In this document: positions 25,401 through 33,304 of the stretch, piece after piece
Layout: every line of letters starts with the position of its first letter
How positions within the stretch are numbered: position 1 is the stretch's first letter
Assembly (NCBI GenBank): GCA_034007745.1
Contig: JAVEQI010000008.1
Location: forward strand, 1-64,000
Reading direction: 5' to 3'
Source: Desulforapulum sp034007745
GTDB taxonomy: Bacteria > Desulfobacterota > Desulfobacteria > Desulfobacterales > Desulfobacteraceae
DNA: 64,000 bases
Translations under genes and position numbers: made by a program
Notes under the pieces: model-generated
Database searches by the model: none
What the model was told of the DNA's origin: nothing
The model's input: the letters and a program-made list of their open reading frames with translations, nothing else

Positions 25401-25753
25401 GCACATCCCATGTGGCGGGTTTTGCCAACCCGGTTTTCCTGACGGCCACGAGCATGATCGGAATGATTGCCCTTGGCGGCATAGTGATAAGAAATTCACT
25501 TGTTCTAATTGAATTTATCCAGGAGGCCCTGGACCGGGGAACTCAACTGAAAGAGGCTATCCTCACAAGCGGGGCCATCCGCATGCGACCCATTCTATTG
25601 ACGGCCCTTACAACGGCCATAGGTGCCTTTCCCATCACCTTTGACCCTGTATTTTCCGGCCTTGCCTGGGCATTGATATTTGGTCTGTTTGCCTCGACCC
25701 TGTTCACCCTTGTGCTTATTCCTGTGGCCTATTTCAGCCTTGTAAAGCAGTAG
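22469..25753 (+). CDS. RND-family efflux pump
   Basis: A 1094-residue proton-driven inner-membrane pump of the AcrB/HAE superfamily. The first helix is near residues 20-40, followed by the porter motif ATVKEVEQLVSTPLERLLW. The second helix cluster is near residues 380-540, with LGLVVDDPITNVENIQRHI carrying the acidic pair used for proton relay. The last cluster starts near residue 925 and contains LTATSMIGMIALGGIVIRNS. Compared with AcrB, insertions near residue 300 and a basic loop near 550 (SSIKKKKAG) make it slightly longer. The subclass resembles pumps of unknown or broad substrate range; I cannot decide between drugs and metals. Confidence 0.9.
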   Translation: MIMDEKAKSTGFISTIVERFLDARIAVILIVIALCLGAAALMVTPKEEEPQIIVPIADIIVNAPGATVKEVEQLVSTPLERLLWQIDGVEYVYSISQKEMAVVTVRFHVGEDREESLIKLYNRISMHIDQASSIVQGWVVKPVEIDDVSIVNITLYSPTRSDHELRRIGQEVLARLSRIENISKTTIHGGRDREIQVELVPEKMSGFNISFTEVEQALQGADVSVLAGNFDRNNINFMVSTSSFLTSMDEVSALVVGVNEDRPVYLREIARIADQPARANAYTHISFPHNQDLIKTPEPAPEPPGGTADKRSLKAIDPLDENQRFPAVTLAVSKKRGSNAVAVAQEIVQEFQNLEQSIIPHDVMTQITRNYGETAQEKVGGLISSLGFAILSVVILLAFTLGWREALIVAIAVPISFSLALFVNYLFGYTINRVTLFALILSLGLVVDDPITNVENIQRHIKQGVLDPFRTTLAAVDEVLPPVIMSTLAIIVCFVPLFFITGMMGPYMAPMAVNVPLTVSFSTFCALAIVPWLTLTLLKNDKDTASSIKKKKAGSDGPGRTFRWYRRIILPFLESRLKRNLLFSLVAVLLVASCLLAVFRLVPLKLLPFDNKNEFQIIVDMAEGTPLEQTDAVVQKFERYLKTVPEVTMVLSFTGTSSPMDFNGMVRHYYMRDQGNLADLRVLLKPKDQRKFQSHAIVLRLRTDLEQIAKNNNARIKLVEVPPGPPVLATLVGEIYGEPSLDHGDLVAAADHLTSIMEQEEFVVDIDTMQAAPHDQIDLIIDKEKAALHGISTRTITTTLKGAMTGLTPAMVHLSRERQPLKIRVTLPRELRSSPGDLMTLPMRTSSGATLSLGELVTIEKKPSSQPIFHKNLERVVYVLGDTAGRAPAEAVLDMQSRLEKDPMPPGTWVVWSGEGEWKITLRVFRDMGIAFAAALVAIYILLVIQSGSLSMPVLIMMAIPLTLLGILPGFLLLNLIGTSHVAGFANPVFLTATSMIGMIALGGIVIRNSLVLIEFIQEALDRGTQLKEAILTSGAIRMRPILLTALTTAIGAFPITFDPVFSGLAWALIFGLFASTLFTLVLIPVAYFSLVKQ

Positions 25754-25790
25754 GGAGTGGGGGCGTTGGGAGAGAACACAGCCTGGCGAT

Positions 25791-25901
25791 CAGCAATTCT
25801 AAGTATAGATATCAGAGTTGGGGGGGGGCGACAGTCGGTATCCTCTTAGCAAGGGAATACCGACTGTTGCCTCTAGTGTAAAACCAAAATTAGAACTACT
25901 A
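25791..25901. mobile_element. MITE-like element, family A, copy 2
   Basis: It begins CAGCAATTCTAAGTATAGAT and ends with CCAAAATTAGAACTACTA, with GCGACAGTCGGTATCC and GGAATACCGACTGTTGC as the diverged inner arms. The loop is shorter than in copy 1 and a run of nine G precedes the left arm. Sequence divergence suggests an older insertion. Confidence 0.7.
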
Positions 25902-25989
25902 CCTGGCAATGTTTTAAATGGAACTTATTGTCCGACTATGATACAAATATGTATCTTGCCTGGGGATGAGAATGCCAGGTATTAATTAT

Positions 25990-26092
25990 TAGCAGCCAGC
26001 TAATTTAGCTTTTAGCCTTTAGCTATTAGCTTTTAGCTTTTATTTCCACCCCTTTTTAGGCTGACAACTTATAGCTGACAGCTAAAAGCTAA
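25990..26092. repeat. AGCT-type repeat array
   Basis: Units such as TTTAGCTTTTAGCCTTTAGC and TATTAGCTTTTAGC on one side face TATAGCTGACAGCTAAAAGC on the other, so the block can fold back on itself. It stops 12 bases before the ATG of the PAS/sigma-54 activator. Confidence 0.7.
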
Positions 26093-26103
26093 GAGAATTG
26101 TTT

Positions 26104-27477
26104 ATGGTTTATATTGACGAGTTCATATCCGACAGAGAGACCCTTGAGCTTGTGCTTGACAATCTCAGGGACGGCATCGTGGCCCATGACCTGGATAGGA
26201 AAATTATATTCTTCAACCGGGAGGCGGAAAAGATCACCGGATTTTCAAAGGAAGATGTCATGGGTAAAGATTGCCACAAGGCCTTTGGTGCACCCCTTTG
26301 CGGGGATCGCTGTTCCTTTTGCGATGATAATTATCCCGACCTGAAAGCCCGGCTGGATTTCCCCACAACTATTATCGCCAAGTCAGGCAAACTCCGGCAC
26401 ATTGAAATGAGCATCACCGGCATCTTTGAGGGGGAGACCTTCAAGGGTGTCATTGCATCGTTCAGAGACATGACCGAATTCACCGAACTTGCGGCCCGGG
26501 CCCACGAACTTTCATCTTTTTCCGGGATAATCGGCAAAACCAGCCCCATGCGCCAGATCTTTCAACAGATAATGGATGTGGCAAAATATGACTATCCCGT
26601 GCACATCCATGGAGAGACAGGCACGGGCAAAGAACGGGTGGCCGCCGCCATTCACTCGGAGAGCAAACGAACCCAGGGTCCCTTTGTACCGGTCAACTGC
26701 GGTGCCATCCCAGAAGGTCTTGTGGAGAGCGAACTCTTCGGCCATGTCAAGGGGGCGTTTTCCGGGGCAGTAAAGGATAGAAAGGGGCGGTTTGAACTTG
26801 CCGACAACGGCACTCTGTTCCTTGATGAGGTGGCGGAACTTCCAAAACAGATGCAGGTCAAGCTGTTGCGCTTCCTCCAGGAGGGTATAGTTGAAAGGGT
26901 GGGCAGTGAAACAACCGTTAAGGTGGATGCAAGAATCATCAGCGCCACCAACAAAGACCTCACAGCCGAGGTGCAAAGGGGAAATTTCAGGCAGGACCTG
27001 TTTTACCGCCTCAACGTCATTCCCATAAATCTTCCGCCCCTGCGGGCGAGGCGCAATGACATTCCCCTGTTGACTGCCCATTTTCTCAAGCGGGCTGAAA
27101 AGGACACCCAGGACCCCATACCCACCTTTTCCAAGGACGCCATCCGGGCCATGATGGATTATGACTGGCCCGGCAATGTAAGAGAACTGCAAAATGCAGT
27201 TCAGTTTGCCATTGTGCGGTGTAAATCCAACGAAATCATGCCCATGGATCTGCCCATGGAGCTTAGAAATATTTCTACGAACATGCCTGTTTCCCCTACC
27301 CAGGAAAAACAGACAACCTCGGGGAAGCTTGATCTTGACTCTGTAATAACGGTCCTTGAACGCACCGGGGGAAACAAGGCAAAGGCAGCCAGGGAACTCA
27401 ACGTAGGCAGGGCCACACTCTATCGATTCCTTGAAAAAGAACAAAGGGCGGCAGATTTTGCAGCAACCCTCAAATAA
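26104..27477 (+). CDS. PAS-domain sigma-54-dependent transcriptional activator
   Basis: I take the ATG at 26104; a TTG two codons upstream is also possible. The 457-residue protein has a PAS sensor at about residues 15-120, with a cysteine-rich loop (CHKAFGAPLCGDRCSFC) that could hold a metal or cluster. An AAA+ domain covers about 145-375, with Walker A GETGTGKE, GAFSGA as the sigma-54 contact loop, Walker B GTLFLDEVAEL and an R finger region. A Fis-type helix-turn-helix ends the chain (KAKAARELNVGRATLYRFL). The usual contact loop is GAFTGA; the T-to-S change is mild. It has no receiver domain, so it senses directly. Its target is unknown; the flanking metal and efflux genes are candidates. 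Confidence 0.9.
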   Translation: MVYIDEFISDRETLELVLDNLRDGIVAHDLDRKIIFFNREAEKITGFSKEDVMGKDCHKAFGAPLCGDRCSFCDDNYPDLKARLDFPTTIIAKSGKLRHIEMSITGIFEGETFKGVIASFRDMTEFTELAARAHELSSFSGIIGKTSPMRQIFQQIMDVAKYDYPVHIHGETGTGKERVAAAIHSESKRTQGPFVPVNCGAIPEGLVESELFGHVKGAFSGAVKDRKGRFELADNGTLFLDEVAELPKQMQVKLLRFLQEGIVERVGSETTVKVDARIISATNKDLTAEVQRGNFRQDLFYRLNVIPINLPPLRARRNDIPLLTAHFLKRAEKDTQDPIPTFSKDAIRAMMDYDWPGNVRELQNAVQFAIVRCKSNEIMPMDLPMELRNISTNMPVSPTQEKQTTSGKLDLDSVITVLERTGGNKAKAARELNVGRATLYRFLEKEQRAADFAATLK

Positions 27478-28360
27478 GAAAAAGGACTATAGTCCTTATA
27501 TCCGCAAGGTCACCTGGATCGGATTCGGGGTTAATGTCCTGCTTACCTGCATTAAATTTGTGGCAGGAATTTTAGGACAGAGTCAGGCCCTGGTGGCAGA
27601 TGCAGTTCACAGCCTCTCTGACACGGTAACGGATCTTGCCGTAATCCTGGGATCATTTTTCTGGTCAGAACCGCCTGACCAATGCCATCCCTACGGCCAC
27701 CAGCGCATTGAAACCATGGTCACCCTGGCCATTGGCGCAATACTTTTCATGACTGGAGCCGGGATCGGCTGGCAAGCAATTACAACCATGCGCGGGGAAT
27801 CCGTGCCCCCTTCACCCACAGTTTTTGCCCTGGCAGCAGCCATGCTCTCCCTTGTCACCAAGGAGATTCTTTTTCAATGGACCGACCGTGCCGGGAAAAA
27901 GGTACGGAGCACGGCTATGTCGGCCAATGCCTGGCATCACCGTTTAGACGCCATAAGTTCAATCCCGGTTCTTTTAGCACTTGCCGGCGCCATGCTCTTT
28001 CCCAACCTCACCTTTCTTGACAGCGCAGGGGCTTTGATTGTATCTGTATTTATCATCCAGGCGGCGTTCAAGATCATGCTCCCCGGATTTAGTGAACTCC
28101 TTGGAAGGGGTGCCCCGGAGGATACCCTTGCCGCAATCAATGATCTTGTCATGACCCATCCCGAAGTAATCGAGATCCACCAGCTCAGAACCCGCTACCT
28201 TGGGTCAAACCTCTATATTGATTTTCACCTGGTCCTGAACAGGCAGCTGACCGTTCAGCAGGGTCACAATATTGCTGAAAGGATAAAAACCCACATCCTC
28301 TCAACGACCAGCGAAGTTGCAGACATTGTTATCCGCATCGAACCCGGGGATCTTTCCTAA
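27431..28360 (+). CDS. Cation diffusion facilitator (CDF) metal transporter
   Basis: A metal/proton antiporter of about 300 residues. The start is uncertain: TTG at 27431 or TTG at 27458, both inside the end of the sigma-54 activator gene. Six helices are predicted, with metal-site segments ALVADAVHSLSDTVTD in helix II and AWHHRLDAISS in helix V. The C-terminal cytoplasmic domain (HPEVIEIHQLRTRYLGSNLYID) is present. CDF proteins export zinc, iron, manganese or cobalt from the cytoplasm. The overlap with the activator gene suggests co-transcription and that the activator could respond to metal. Confidence 0.88.
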   Translation: MKKNKGRQILQQPSNKKKDYSPYIRKVTWIGFGVNVLLTCIKFVAGILGQSQALVADAVHSLSDTVTDLAVILGSFFWSEPPDQCHPYGHQRIETMVTLAIGAILFMTGAGIGWQAITTMRGESVPPSPTVFALAAAMLSLVTKEILFQWTDRAGKKVRSTAMSANAWHHRLDAISSIPVLLALAGAMLFPNLTFLDSAGALIVSVFIIQAAFKIMLPGFSELLGRGAPEDTLAAINDLVMTHPEVIEIHQLRTRYLGSNLYIDFHLVLNRQLTVQQGHNIAERIKTHILSTTSEVADIVIRIEPGDLS

Positions 28361-28375
28361 AATCCCCATGGACAG

Positions 28376-28441
28376 AGTGAGAGAACCATCCGGCCGCAGT
28401 GAAGGTTGAAAGCCCCTTGTTTCTTGTTTCAAGTTTCTTGC
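28376..28441. repeat. Dispersed intergenic repeat module (TTTCAAG type)
   Basis: ATCCGGCCGCAGTGAAGG is followed by TTTCTTGTTTCAAGTTTCTT. This resembles the modules at 7838-7932, 29600-29683 and 41181-41283. Confidence 0.55.
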
Positions 28442-28589
28442 TCCCCCTTTGATTTTGAATGTTCAGGTCAGGACAACCAAAGGAACTCTAAAGCCGAGAC
28501 TGCCACAATGTGGGAGCCAAGCGTTGACAACCCTGCCCCTATCATATACCCTGCTCCATGATATAATCAAAAAAAGAGAAAAAGATATC

Positions 28590-28994
28590 ATGGAGCAACA
28601 GCAGTTTAAGCAGATAAGAGCGGCACTGGACAAAACCCAAAAACAGATGTCCCAGCTCATTGGAGCATCCATCAAGGCCGTCCACAGCTATGAACAGGGA
28701 TGGCGAAAAATTCCCCACCATGTGGAGCGTCAGCTTCTTTTTTTGCTGGTAAGGCGGGATAAGAACAACAGGACAAAACTACCTTGCTGGGAGATCCTCA
28801 ACTGCCCGGACGAGCTCAGGGAAAAATGTCCTGCCTGGGAGTTTAATTCAGGGGATCTATGCTGGTTCATCAACGGAACCATATGCAACGGCAAGGTTCA
28901 CAGGACCTGGGAAGAAAAGATAGAAGAGTGCCGAACCTGTCCTGTTTTTACAGAGTACATCACCCTTGACCTTTCTCCCTGTCCCCCAGGATAA
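28590..28994 (+). CDS. Helix-turn-helix protein with two-CW cysteine domain
   Basis: The ATG at 28590 gives 134 residues. The longer frame upstream passes through repeat-like DNA. Residues 1-55 form a short XRE-like helix-turn-helix (KTQKQMSQLIGASIKAVHSY and EQGWRKIPHHV). The second half carries a cysteine-rich module with CW at residues 66-67 and 91-92 plus C72, C80, C99, C114 and C117. This is the two-CW arrangement common in sulfate reducers, presumed to bind metal. It may be a DNA-binding redox or metal sensor. It overlaps the convergent DUF3786 gene by 35 bases at the 3' ends. Confidence 0.75.
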   Translation: MEQQQFKQIRAALDKTQKQMSQLIGASIKAVHSYEQGWRKIPHHVERQLLFLLVRRDKNNRTKLPCWEILNCPDELREKCPAWEFNSGDLCWFINGTICNGKVHRTWEEKIEECRTCPVFTEYITLDLSPCPPG

Positions 28995-29592
28995 CCTCTG
29001 CAAGTGTTACACCCAATATGGCCACACTCTCCATATCAAGGCAAAGGGCAACGGTCCGGTCAAACAGAAGATTCGCAACCCCGGGAAACTCATCGTCCCT
29101 GTCGTTAAAGTTTAAAATCACAGTTACATTGGGTAGAACAGGTATGGTAACCGAAAGATCAAAGGTTGAGGCAAAGGGAGAATCTTCTGCCCCGAGTGCC
29201 AGACAACCTTGCCTGAGCAGATTGACCCGCCCATCAAAACCCCTCTCCAGAACCTGAATGACATTTGAACCAAAATAAGTGACAAGGGGCCCTGCATCTG
29301 GAAAGTCCCTGAAGTTCATCCATTGACCGTTGGGGATGGGCCGTGCTCCAGGGGCCATGAGCACGTACTTTAAAAGAACTACACTCACAGGGAAAGAGGC
29401 GGTTTTACCCCGGTCGTCGGTCACCCCGTCAGAACCAACAGTATACTCCCGATCTATATAGGGAATTACAACTCCACCTTCACTTTTTTTCCCACCGATA
29501 ATCGGGGCAATACGTTCAAGATCTATCTCTGAAATTTTCTTTAAATAATTTTCATAGGTTTTCCGGAATACATCTGCCTTTTTCATATCCAT
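28960..29592 (-). CDS. DUF3786-family protein
   Basis: A 210-residue soluble protein. The pattern of YIDREYTVGSDG near residue 45, PVSVVLLKYVLMA near 68, WMNFRDFPDAGPLVTYFGSN near 90 and FDLSVTIPVLPNVTVILNFN near 143 matches what I know of DUF3786, found mainly in anaerobes with corrinoid or methyl-transfer chemistry. No catalytic motif can be pointed out. The gene is alone on its strand and overlaps the two-CW regulator tail to tail. Function remains unknown. Confidence 0.7.
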   Translation of the reverse strand: MDMKKADVFRKTYENYLKKISEIDLERIAPIIGGKKSEGGVVIPYIDREYTVGSDGVTDDRGKTASFPVSVVLLKYVLMAPGARPIPNGQWMNFRDFPDAGPLVTYFGSNVIQVLERGFDGRVNLLRQGCLALGAEDSPFASTFDLSVTIPVLPNVTVILNFNDRDDEFPGVANLLFDRTVALCLDMESVAILGVTLAEVILGDREKGQG

Positions 29593-29599
29593 CCTTTTT

Positions 29600-29683
29600 T
29601 ACAAGAGACTTGAAACAAGAAACAAAGTTCAGTCCTGATTCAAGTTTCAACCTTTGTTGTATCCGTAAGGACATGGGGGTTAT
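29600..29683. repeat. Dispersed intergenic repeat module
   Basis: ACTTGAAACAAGAAACAAAG, then TTCAAGTTTCAACC and TTGTATCCGTAAGGACATGG. It combines the TTTCAAG module with the GTCC/GGAC hairpin seen in the AGCT-array repeats, showing that these modules occur in several combinations. Confidence 0.6.
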
Positions 29684-29786
29684 AACTATGTAGAGATAAC
29701 AAGATTTCGATGAAAGGTGCAAGAAAAAACCTTGCATTTTCTCCACAAACCGTGTTGTTACATATTTAAAAGAAGGAGACCTATCT

Positions 29787-31187
29787 ATGAAACGATGCAG
29801 ATGGGTGACGGATGACGATATTTACAGGGAGTACCACGACAAGGAGTGGGGAGTTCCCCTTTTTGACAACCAGAAGCTTTTTGAGATGCTCGTCCTTGAA
29901 GGAGTCCAGGCAGGGCTGAGCTGGATCACCATTTTAAAGAGGCGCAGGGCTTACCGGCTTGCCTTTGACAATTTTGATCCCGGAGCCATGGCCCGCTGGG
30001 ACGATGGAAAGATTGAAGCCCTTATGACGGATCATACCATCATCAGAAACCGCCTAAAGATAGAGGCTGCAAGGAACAATGCCGCAGCCTATACGGCAAT
30101 GATGGATTCCGGCGAAGATTTTGCACGCTTCCTCTGGTCGTTTGTGGGGGAAACCACCATCCATAACAGATGGAAAAATCACCAGGAGATTCCGACTCAA
30201 ACGGCAGAATCAAAGGCCATGGCAGAGGCGTTAAAGCTCAAGGGGTTTAAATTTATCGGCCCTACCATCTGCTATGCCTTTATGCAGGCCGTGGGCATGG
30301 TCAACGACCACCTGGTTGACTGCTTCAGACATCAAGAAATAGAAAGAATAAAAAGGAAAGAAACAATGAACCAATATGAATTTTATCTTGTGGAAAAAAA
30401 ACCGCCCATTGCCTGGGTTTTCCTAAACCGGCCGGCGAAGAAAAATGCCATGGGACCTTCAGCCTGGCAGGAACCCGAATCTATTTTCAACGACCTTGAC
30501 AATGACCCTGAAATCCGGGCTATTGTCATTGCAGGCAAGGGATCAAGCTTTAGCGTGGGAATCGACCTCATGGGCATGGTGGGTGAACTTCCAGAACTCA
30601 TGGACAACGAACAAAAGGGCGGGGTCAAGTGGAAACTTCTGCCAAGAATCAAGCGTCTCCAGGCGGCCATCTCCTCAATTGAACGATGCAGAAAACCCGT
30701 GATCGCAGCCATCCATGGTTATTGCATCGGCGCAGGCCTTGACCTTGCAACTGCCTGCGACATAAGAATCTGTTCAAAGGACGCCATCTTTTCCCTGAGG
30801 GAGGCTGCCGTGGGATTTGTCGCGGACGTCGGAGTTCTCCAGCGCATACCGGCCATTGTGGGCCAGGGCCATGCCAGGGAACTTGCCTATACGGCACGGG
30901 ATATCCCGGCCGAGAGAGCAGAACAGATCCAGCTTGTGAACAATGTCTATGACACAAAGGAGAGTCTGATGGAAAACGCCGCAATACTTGCCCGGGAGAT
31001 TGCGGACAACTCACCCCTTGCCGTCCAGGCATCCAAGGATGTTCTCAACGCATGCGTAGGTAAATCCGTTCAAGATGGACTTGACTACGTTGCCTCAATC
31101 AGCGCCAACATCATCCCGTCCAACGACCTGATGGAGGCCCTCACCGCCTTTGGAGAACGGCGAAAGCCCAAATTTTCAGGCACCTAG
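29787..31187 (+). CDS. DNA-3-methyladenine glycosylase I (Tag) fused in frame to a dienoyl-CoA-isomerase-like crotonase
   Basis: One open frame of 466 residues. Residues 1 to about 190 are a full-length Tag glycosylase (RCRWVTDDDIYREYHDKEWG, QAGLSWITILKRR and DHLVDCFRH near the end), which removes 3-methyladenine from DNA. Residues 194-466 are a crotonase-fold enzyme close to delta3,5-delta2,4-dienoyl-CoA isomerase (GYCIGAGLDLATACDIRIC, then REAAVGFVADVGVLQR with Glu and Asp at the catalytic positions). An ATG at 30366 with AAAAGGAAAG upstream begins the second domain. This may therefore be two genes that lost their separating stop, or a site of internal initiation. The two activities have no obvious link. 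Confidence 0.8.
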   Translation: MKRCRWVTDDDIYREYHDKEWGVPLFDNQKLFEMLVLEGVQAGLSWITILKRRRAYRLAFDNFDPGAMARWDDGKIEALMTDHTIIRNRLKIEAARNNAAAYTAMMDSGEDFARFLWSFVGETTIHNRWKNHQEIPTQTAESKAMAEALKLKGFKFIGPTICYAFMQAVGMVNDHLVDCFRHQEIERIKRKETMNQYEFYLVEKKPPIAWVFLNRPAKKNAMGPSAWQEPESIFNDLDNDPEIRAIVIAGKGSSFSVGIDLMGMVGELPELMDNEQKGGVKWKLLPRIKRLQAAISSIERCRKPVIAAIHGYCIGAGLDLATACDIRICSKDAIFSLREAAVGFVADVGVLQRIPAIVGQGHARELAYTARDIPAERAEQIQLVNNVYDTKESLMENAAILAREIADNSPLAVQASKDVLNACVGKSVQDGLDYVASISANIIPSNDLMEALTAFGERRKPKFSGT

Positions 31188-32522
31188 TTTTTTAAGGAGC
31201 TGGTTTGCAGCCGTGAGCAGGGGATCCCACACCGGGCCAAAGGGAGGAGCATAGGCAAAATCGGTCTGGAAGAATCCCTTTACATCCATTCTGTTGTGCA
31301 GGGCAACCGCAGGGGCATTGATCCTGTGGGCCACCCCCTGCTGGCCGACCATCTGAACTCCCAGGAGCCGCCCTGTGTTTTTGTCGCCTGTCATGGCAGT
31401 ATAAATGGCGGTGCTCCCCTTTTGGGCATGGGCCTTGGAACTGTTTTCCACGACCACCTCCACCGGGTCAAACCCGGCGGCCTCAGCCTCCCTGGGTGTG
31501 AGACCCGTTCTAGCGATCTCAAGATCAAAGAACTTGAAAACAGCCGTCCCAACAACCCCGTCCAGGCGGGTTTCAACCCCGCAGACATTATCGGCAACGG
31601 CCCAGCCGGCCCGGTTGGCCCTGAGGGCAAGGGGAATCCAGCACCGTTCGCCAGTGACCAGGTGGAAGGCATCGGCACAATCGCCTGCCGAATAAATATC
31701 CGGATCAGAGGTCCTGAGTTGATCATCCACTGAAATGGAATCGGAAATGCCCGTAGCAAGGCCTGCATCCATGGCAAACTCGCTGTTGGGTCGAACACCC
31801 GAAGCCACAATCACCATGTCGGCGTCAAGATCCACGGTGTCGCAACGCACACGCATGGAATCCTTGTGGGTGACGATGGAATTGATGGCTTGTCCAGCAT
31901 GCATGGCCACACTGTTTTTTGTCGCCGTTAAGCTGATCACCCGGGAGAGTTCAGGGTTCATCCAGGGCAGAAACCTTGTGCCGGGTTTGACCATGGCGAC
32001 CTCAATCCCCCTGGCCCTCAGGGCTTCACACATTTCAAGCCCCACATAACCCATGCCGATGATCACCGCCCTCTGCACATCTTTCGTACCGATAAATTGT
32101 TTTATCCTCCGACCATGGTCAAGGCTCTTGAGGGGAAACACCCCGTTATGATCGAGCCCTGGAATGTCGGGCATTACCGGTGATGCCCCCGTTGCTATGA
32201 GAAGCTTGTCATAGGTCAGGGTAAAAGGCTTCTGGTCAGCCTCCATGCCCCTTACCACCTTGGCCCCGGGATCTATTGATTCGACATTGTGATCAAGGCG
32301 CAGGTCAATGTGCTGCTTGTTTATAAAGGTATCGGCATCCCTTACAACCAGCTCTTCGATCCCTGTTTCCGGCTCCGCAATATTATAGGGCATGCCGCAG
32401 GCGCTGTAGGAGACATCCCTGCTCCTTTCAAGCACCACCACCTCAAGTTCCGGCATCCTTCTTTTTGCCTTGCTTGCAGCACTCATCCCGGCGGCATCCC
32501 CGCCTATAATTAAGAATCTCAT
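31176..32522 (-). CDS. FAD-dependent CoA-disulfide reductase / NADH oxidase-like enzyme
   Basis: A 448-residue flavoprotein of the pyridine-nucleotide-disulfide oxidoreductase class. FAD binding is shown by IIGGDAAGMSAAS at the N-terminus and YSAGDCADAF near residue 275, and NAD(P)H binding by VIIGMGYVGLEMCEAL near residue 150. The single redox-active cysteine is C42 in SACGMP, as in CoA-disulfide reductase and NADH oxidase. The C-terminal dimerisation domain is complete. It serves as a useful comparison for the homologue at 60908-62266, which has UGA at the same place. It is convergent with the Tag-crotonase gene, overlapping by 12 bases. Confidence 0.9.
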   Translation of the reverse strand: MRFLIIGGDAAGMSAASKAKRRMPELEVVVLERSRDVSYSACGMPYNIAEPETGIEELVVRDADTFINKQHIDLRLDHNVESIDPGAKVVRGMEADQKPFTLTYDKLLIATGASPVMPDIPGLDHNGVFPLKSLDHGRRIKQFIGTKDVQRAVIIGMGYVGLEMCEALRARGIEVAMVKPGTRFLPWMNPELSRVISLTATKNSVAMHAGQAINSIVTHKDSMRVRCDTVDLDADMVIVASGVRPNSEFAMDAGLATGISDSISVDDQLRTSDPDIYSAGDCADAFHLVTGERCWIPLALRANRAGWAVADNVCGVETRLDGVVGTAVFKFFDLEIARTGLTPREAEAAGFDPVEVVVENSSKAHAQKGSTAIYTAMTGDKNTGRLLGVQMVGQQGVAHRINAPAVALHNRMDVKGFFQTDFAYAPPFGPVWDPLLTAANQLLKKLGA

Positions 32523-32542
32523 AGAATCTCCCTATTTAGGAA

Positions 32543-32986
32543 TTACAGTTTTTTGTCCCAGTCAAACTCCCTGGAGGTAACGGCATCTTCGAGCCTGAGA
32601 ATCTTTCGCTCAAGGGTTTTAAATCGGCTATAGACGCTCCTTACAGAGGCCCTTCTCGACGATACATAGTTCTGGTAAAAATCACCCTCCTCCTCGGAAT
32701 GGATGGGAGCTACCGGTGCAGGCTTCATAAGAAAGGCCGCCAGAAAATAGAGCCCGACAACCGGCCAGAACCCGCTTATGAACAGCAGGAATATGGCACC
32801 GGCCCTGACCAATAGAACCGAGAGATCAAACCTGTCGGCAATCCCCTTACAAACACCCATGAACACACCGCTCCTTGAACGGAAAAAATTCTGGTCAAGA
32901 CCTGTAAAGCTTCTGCTCCAGCGGGCATGGCGGCCCCTTGTTCCGAACCTGCCGCGCCCCTGACGATTATAATATCCTTTGGCCAT
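32543..32986 (-). CDS. pspC: PspC-domain envelope stress protein
   Basis: A 147-residue membrane protein. A basic N-terminus (about 30 residues) precedes the PspC domain RSGVFMGVCKGIADRFDL and two hydrophobic segments to about residue 88. The tail after residue 95 is charged and may be helical (LERKILRLEDAVTS). In enterobacteria PspC with PspB senses membrane stress and releases PspF from PspA. It is the last gene of the minus-strand psp operon, five bases after pspB. The tail is longer than usual for PspC. Confidence 0.88.
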   Translation of the reverse strand: MAKGYYNRQGRGRFGTRGRHARWSRSFTGLDQNFFRSRSGVFMGVCKGIADRFDLSVLLVRAGAIFLLFISGFWPVVGLYFLAAFLMKPAPVAPIHSEEEGDFYQNYVSSRRASVRSVYSRFKTLERKILRLEDAVTSREFDWDKKL

Positions 32987-32991
32987 GGCGA

Positions 32992-33240
32992 CTACACCTC
33001 CTTTTTTCCATGCTCCATGAGAATGGTCTCCAGGGCATCCACCCTCTGTTCCATTCTCGAAAGTCCCTGGTAAATCTCCTGGATCATCCTTGCCTCCTCG
33101 TTTTTTTCCTCCTTCTGGTCGGGGGAAAGACCGCCTTTTACCATTCGGATGACAAGTATAATTGCACCGCAGACAATGGCCAGAAACACGAGACCGCCTG
33201 CAAACAGAAAGCCCAGGAAATAAAATCCTCCATGCATCAT
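32992..33240 (-). CDS. pspB: PspB-like phage-shock membrane protein
   Basis: An 82-residue protein with one N-terminal helix (about residues 5-33) and a cytoplasmic coiled-coil-like tail (EARMIQEIYQGLSRMEQRVDAL). Size, topology and position between pspA and pspC fit PspB, which pairs with PspC to signal membrane damage. Sequence similarity to enterobacterial PspB is only moderate, apart from the tail motif. GAGAGACA precedes the ATG. Confidence 0.8.
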   Translation of the reverse strand: MMHGGFYFLGFLFAGGLVFLAIVCGAIILVIRMVKGGLSPDQKEEKNEEARMIQEIYQGLSRMEQRVDALETILMEHGKKEV

Positions 33241-33304
33241 TGTCTCTCCTTTTCCACAGGTATCGGTAAATTAACCCGGGTCAGGGGCTGAGCATCATCC
33301 ATAC

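Larger units (their letters stand above)
25754..26103. other. 350-base gap holding repeats
   Basis: The gap between the RND pump and the sigma-54 activator holds MITE-like copy 2 at 25791-25901 and a long AGCT-type array at 25990-26092. The array runs almost up to the start codon of the activator. No promoter stands out. Confidence 0.6.

Noticed and set aside
26512..27444. 310-codon open frame on the minus strand
   Set aside because: It is the reverse of the AAA+ domain of the sigma-54 activator; the sense strand has all expected motifs and the antisense has none.
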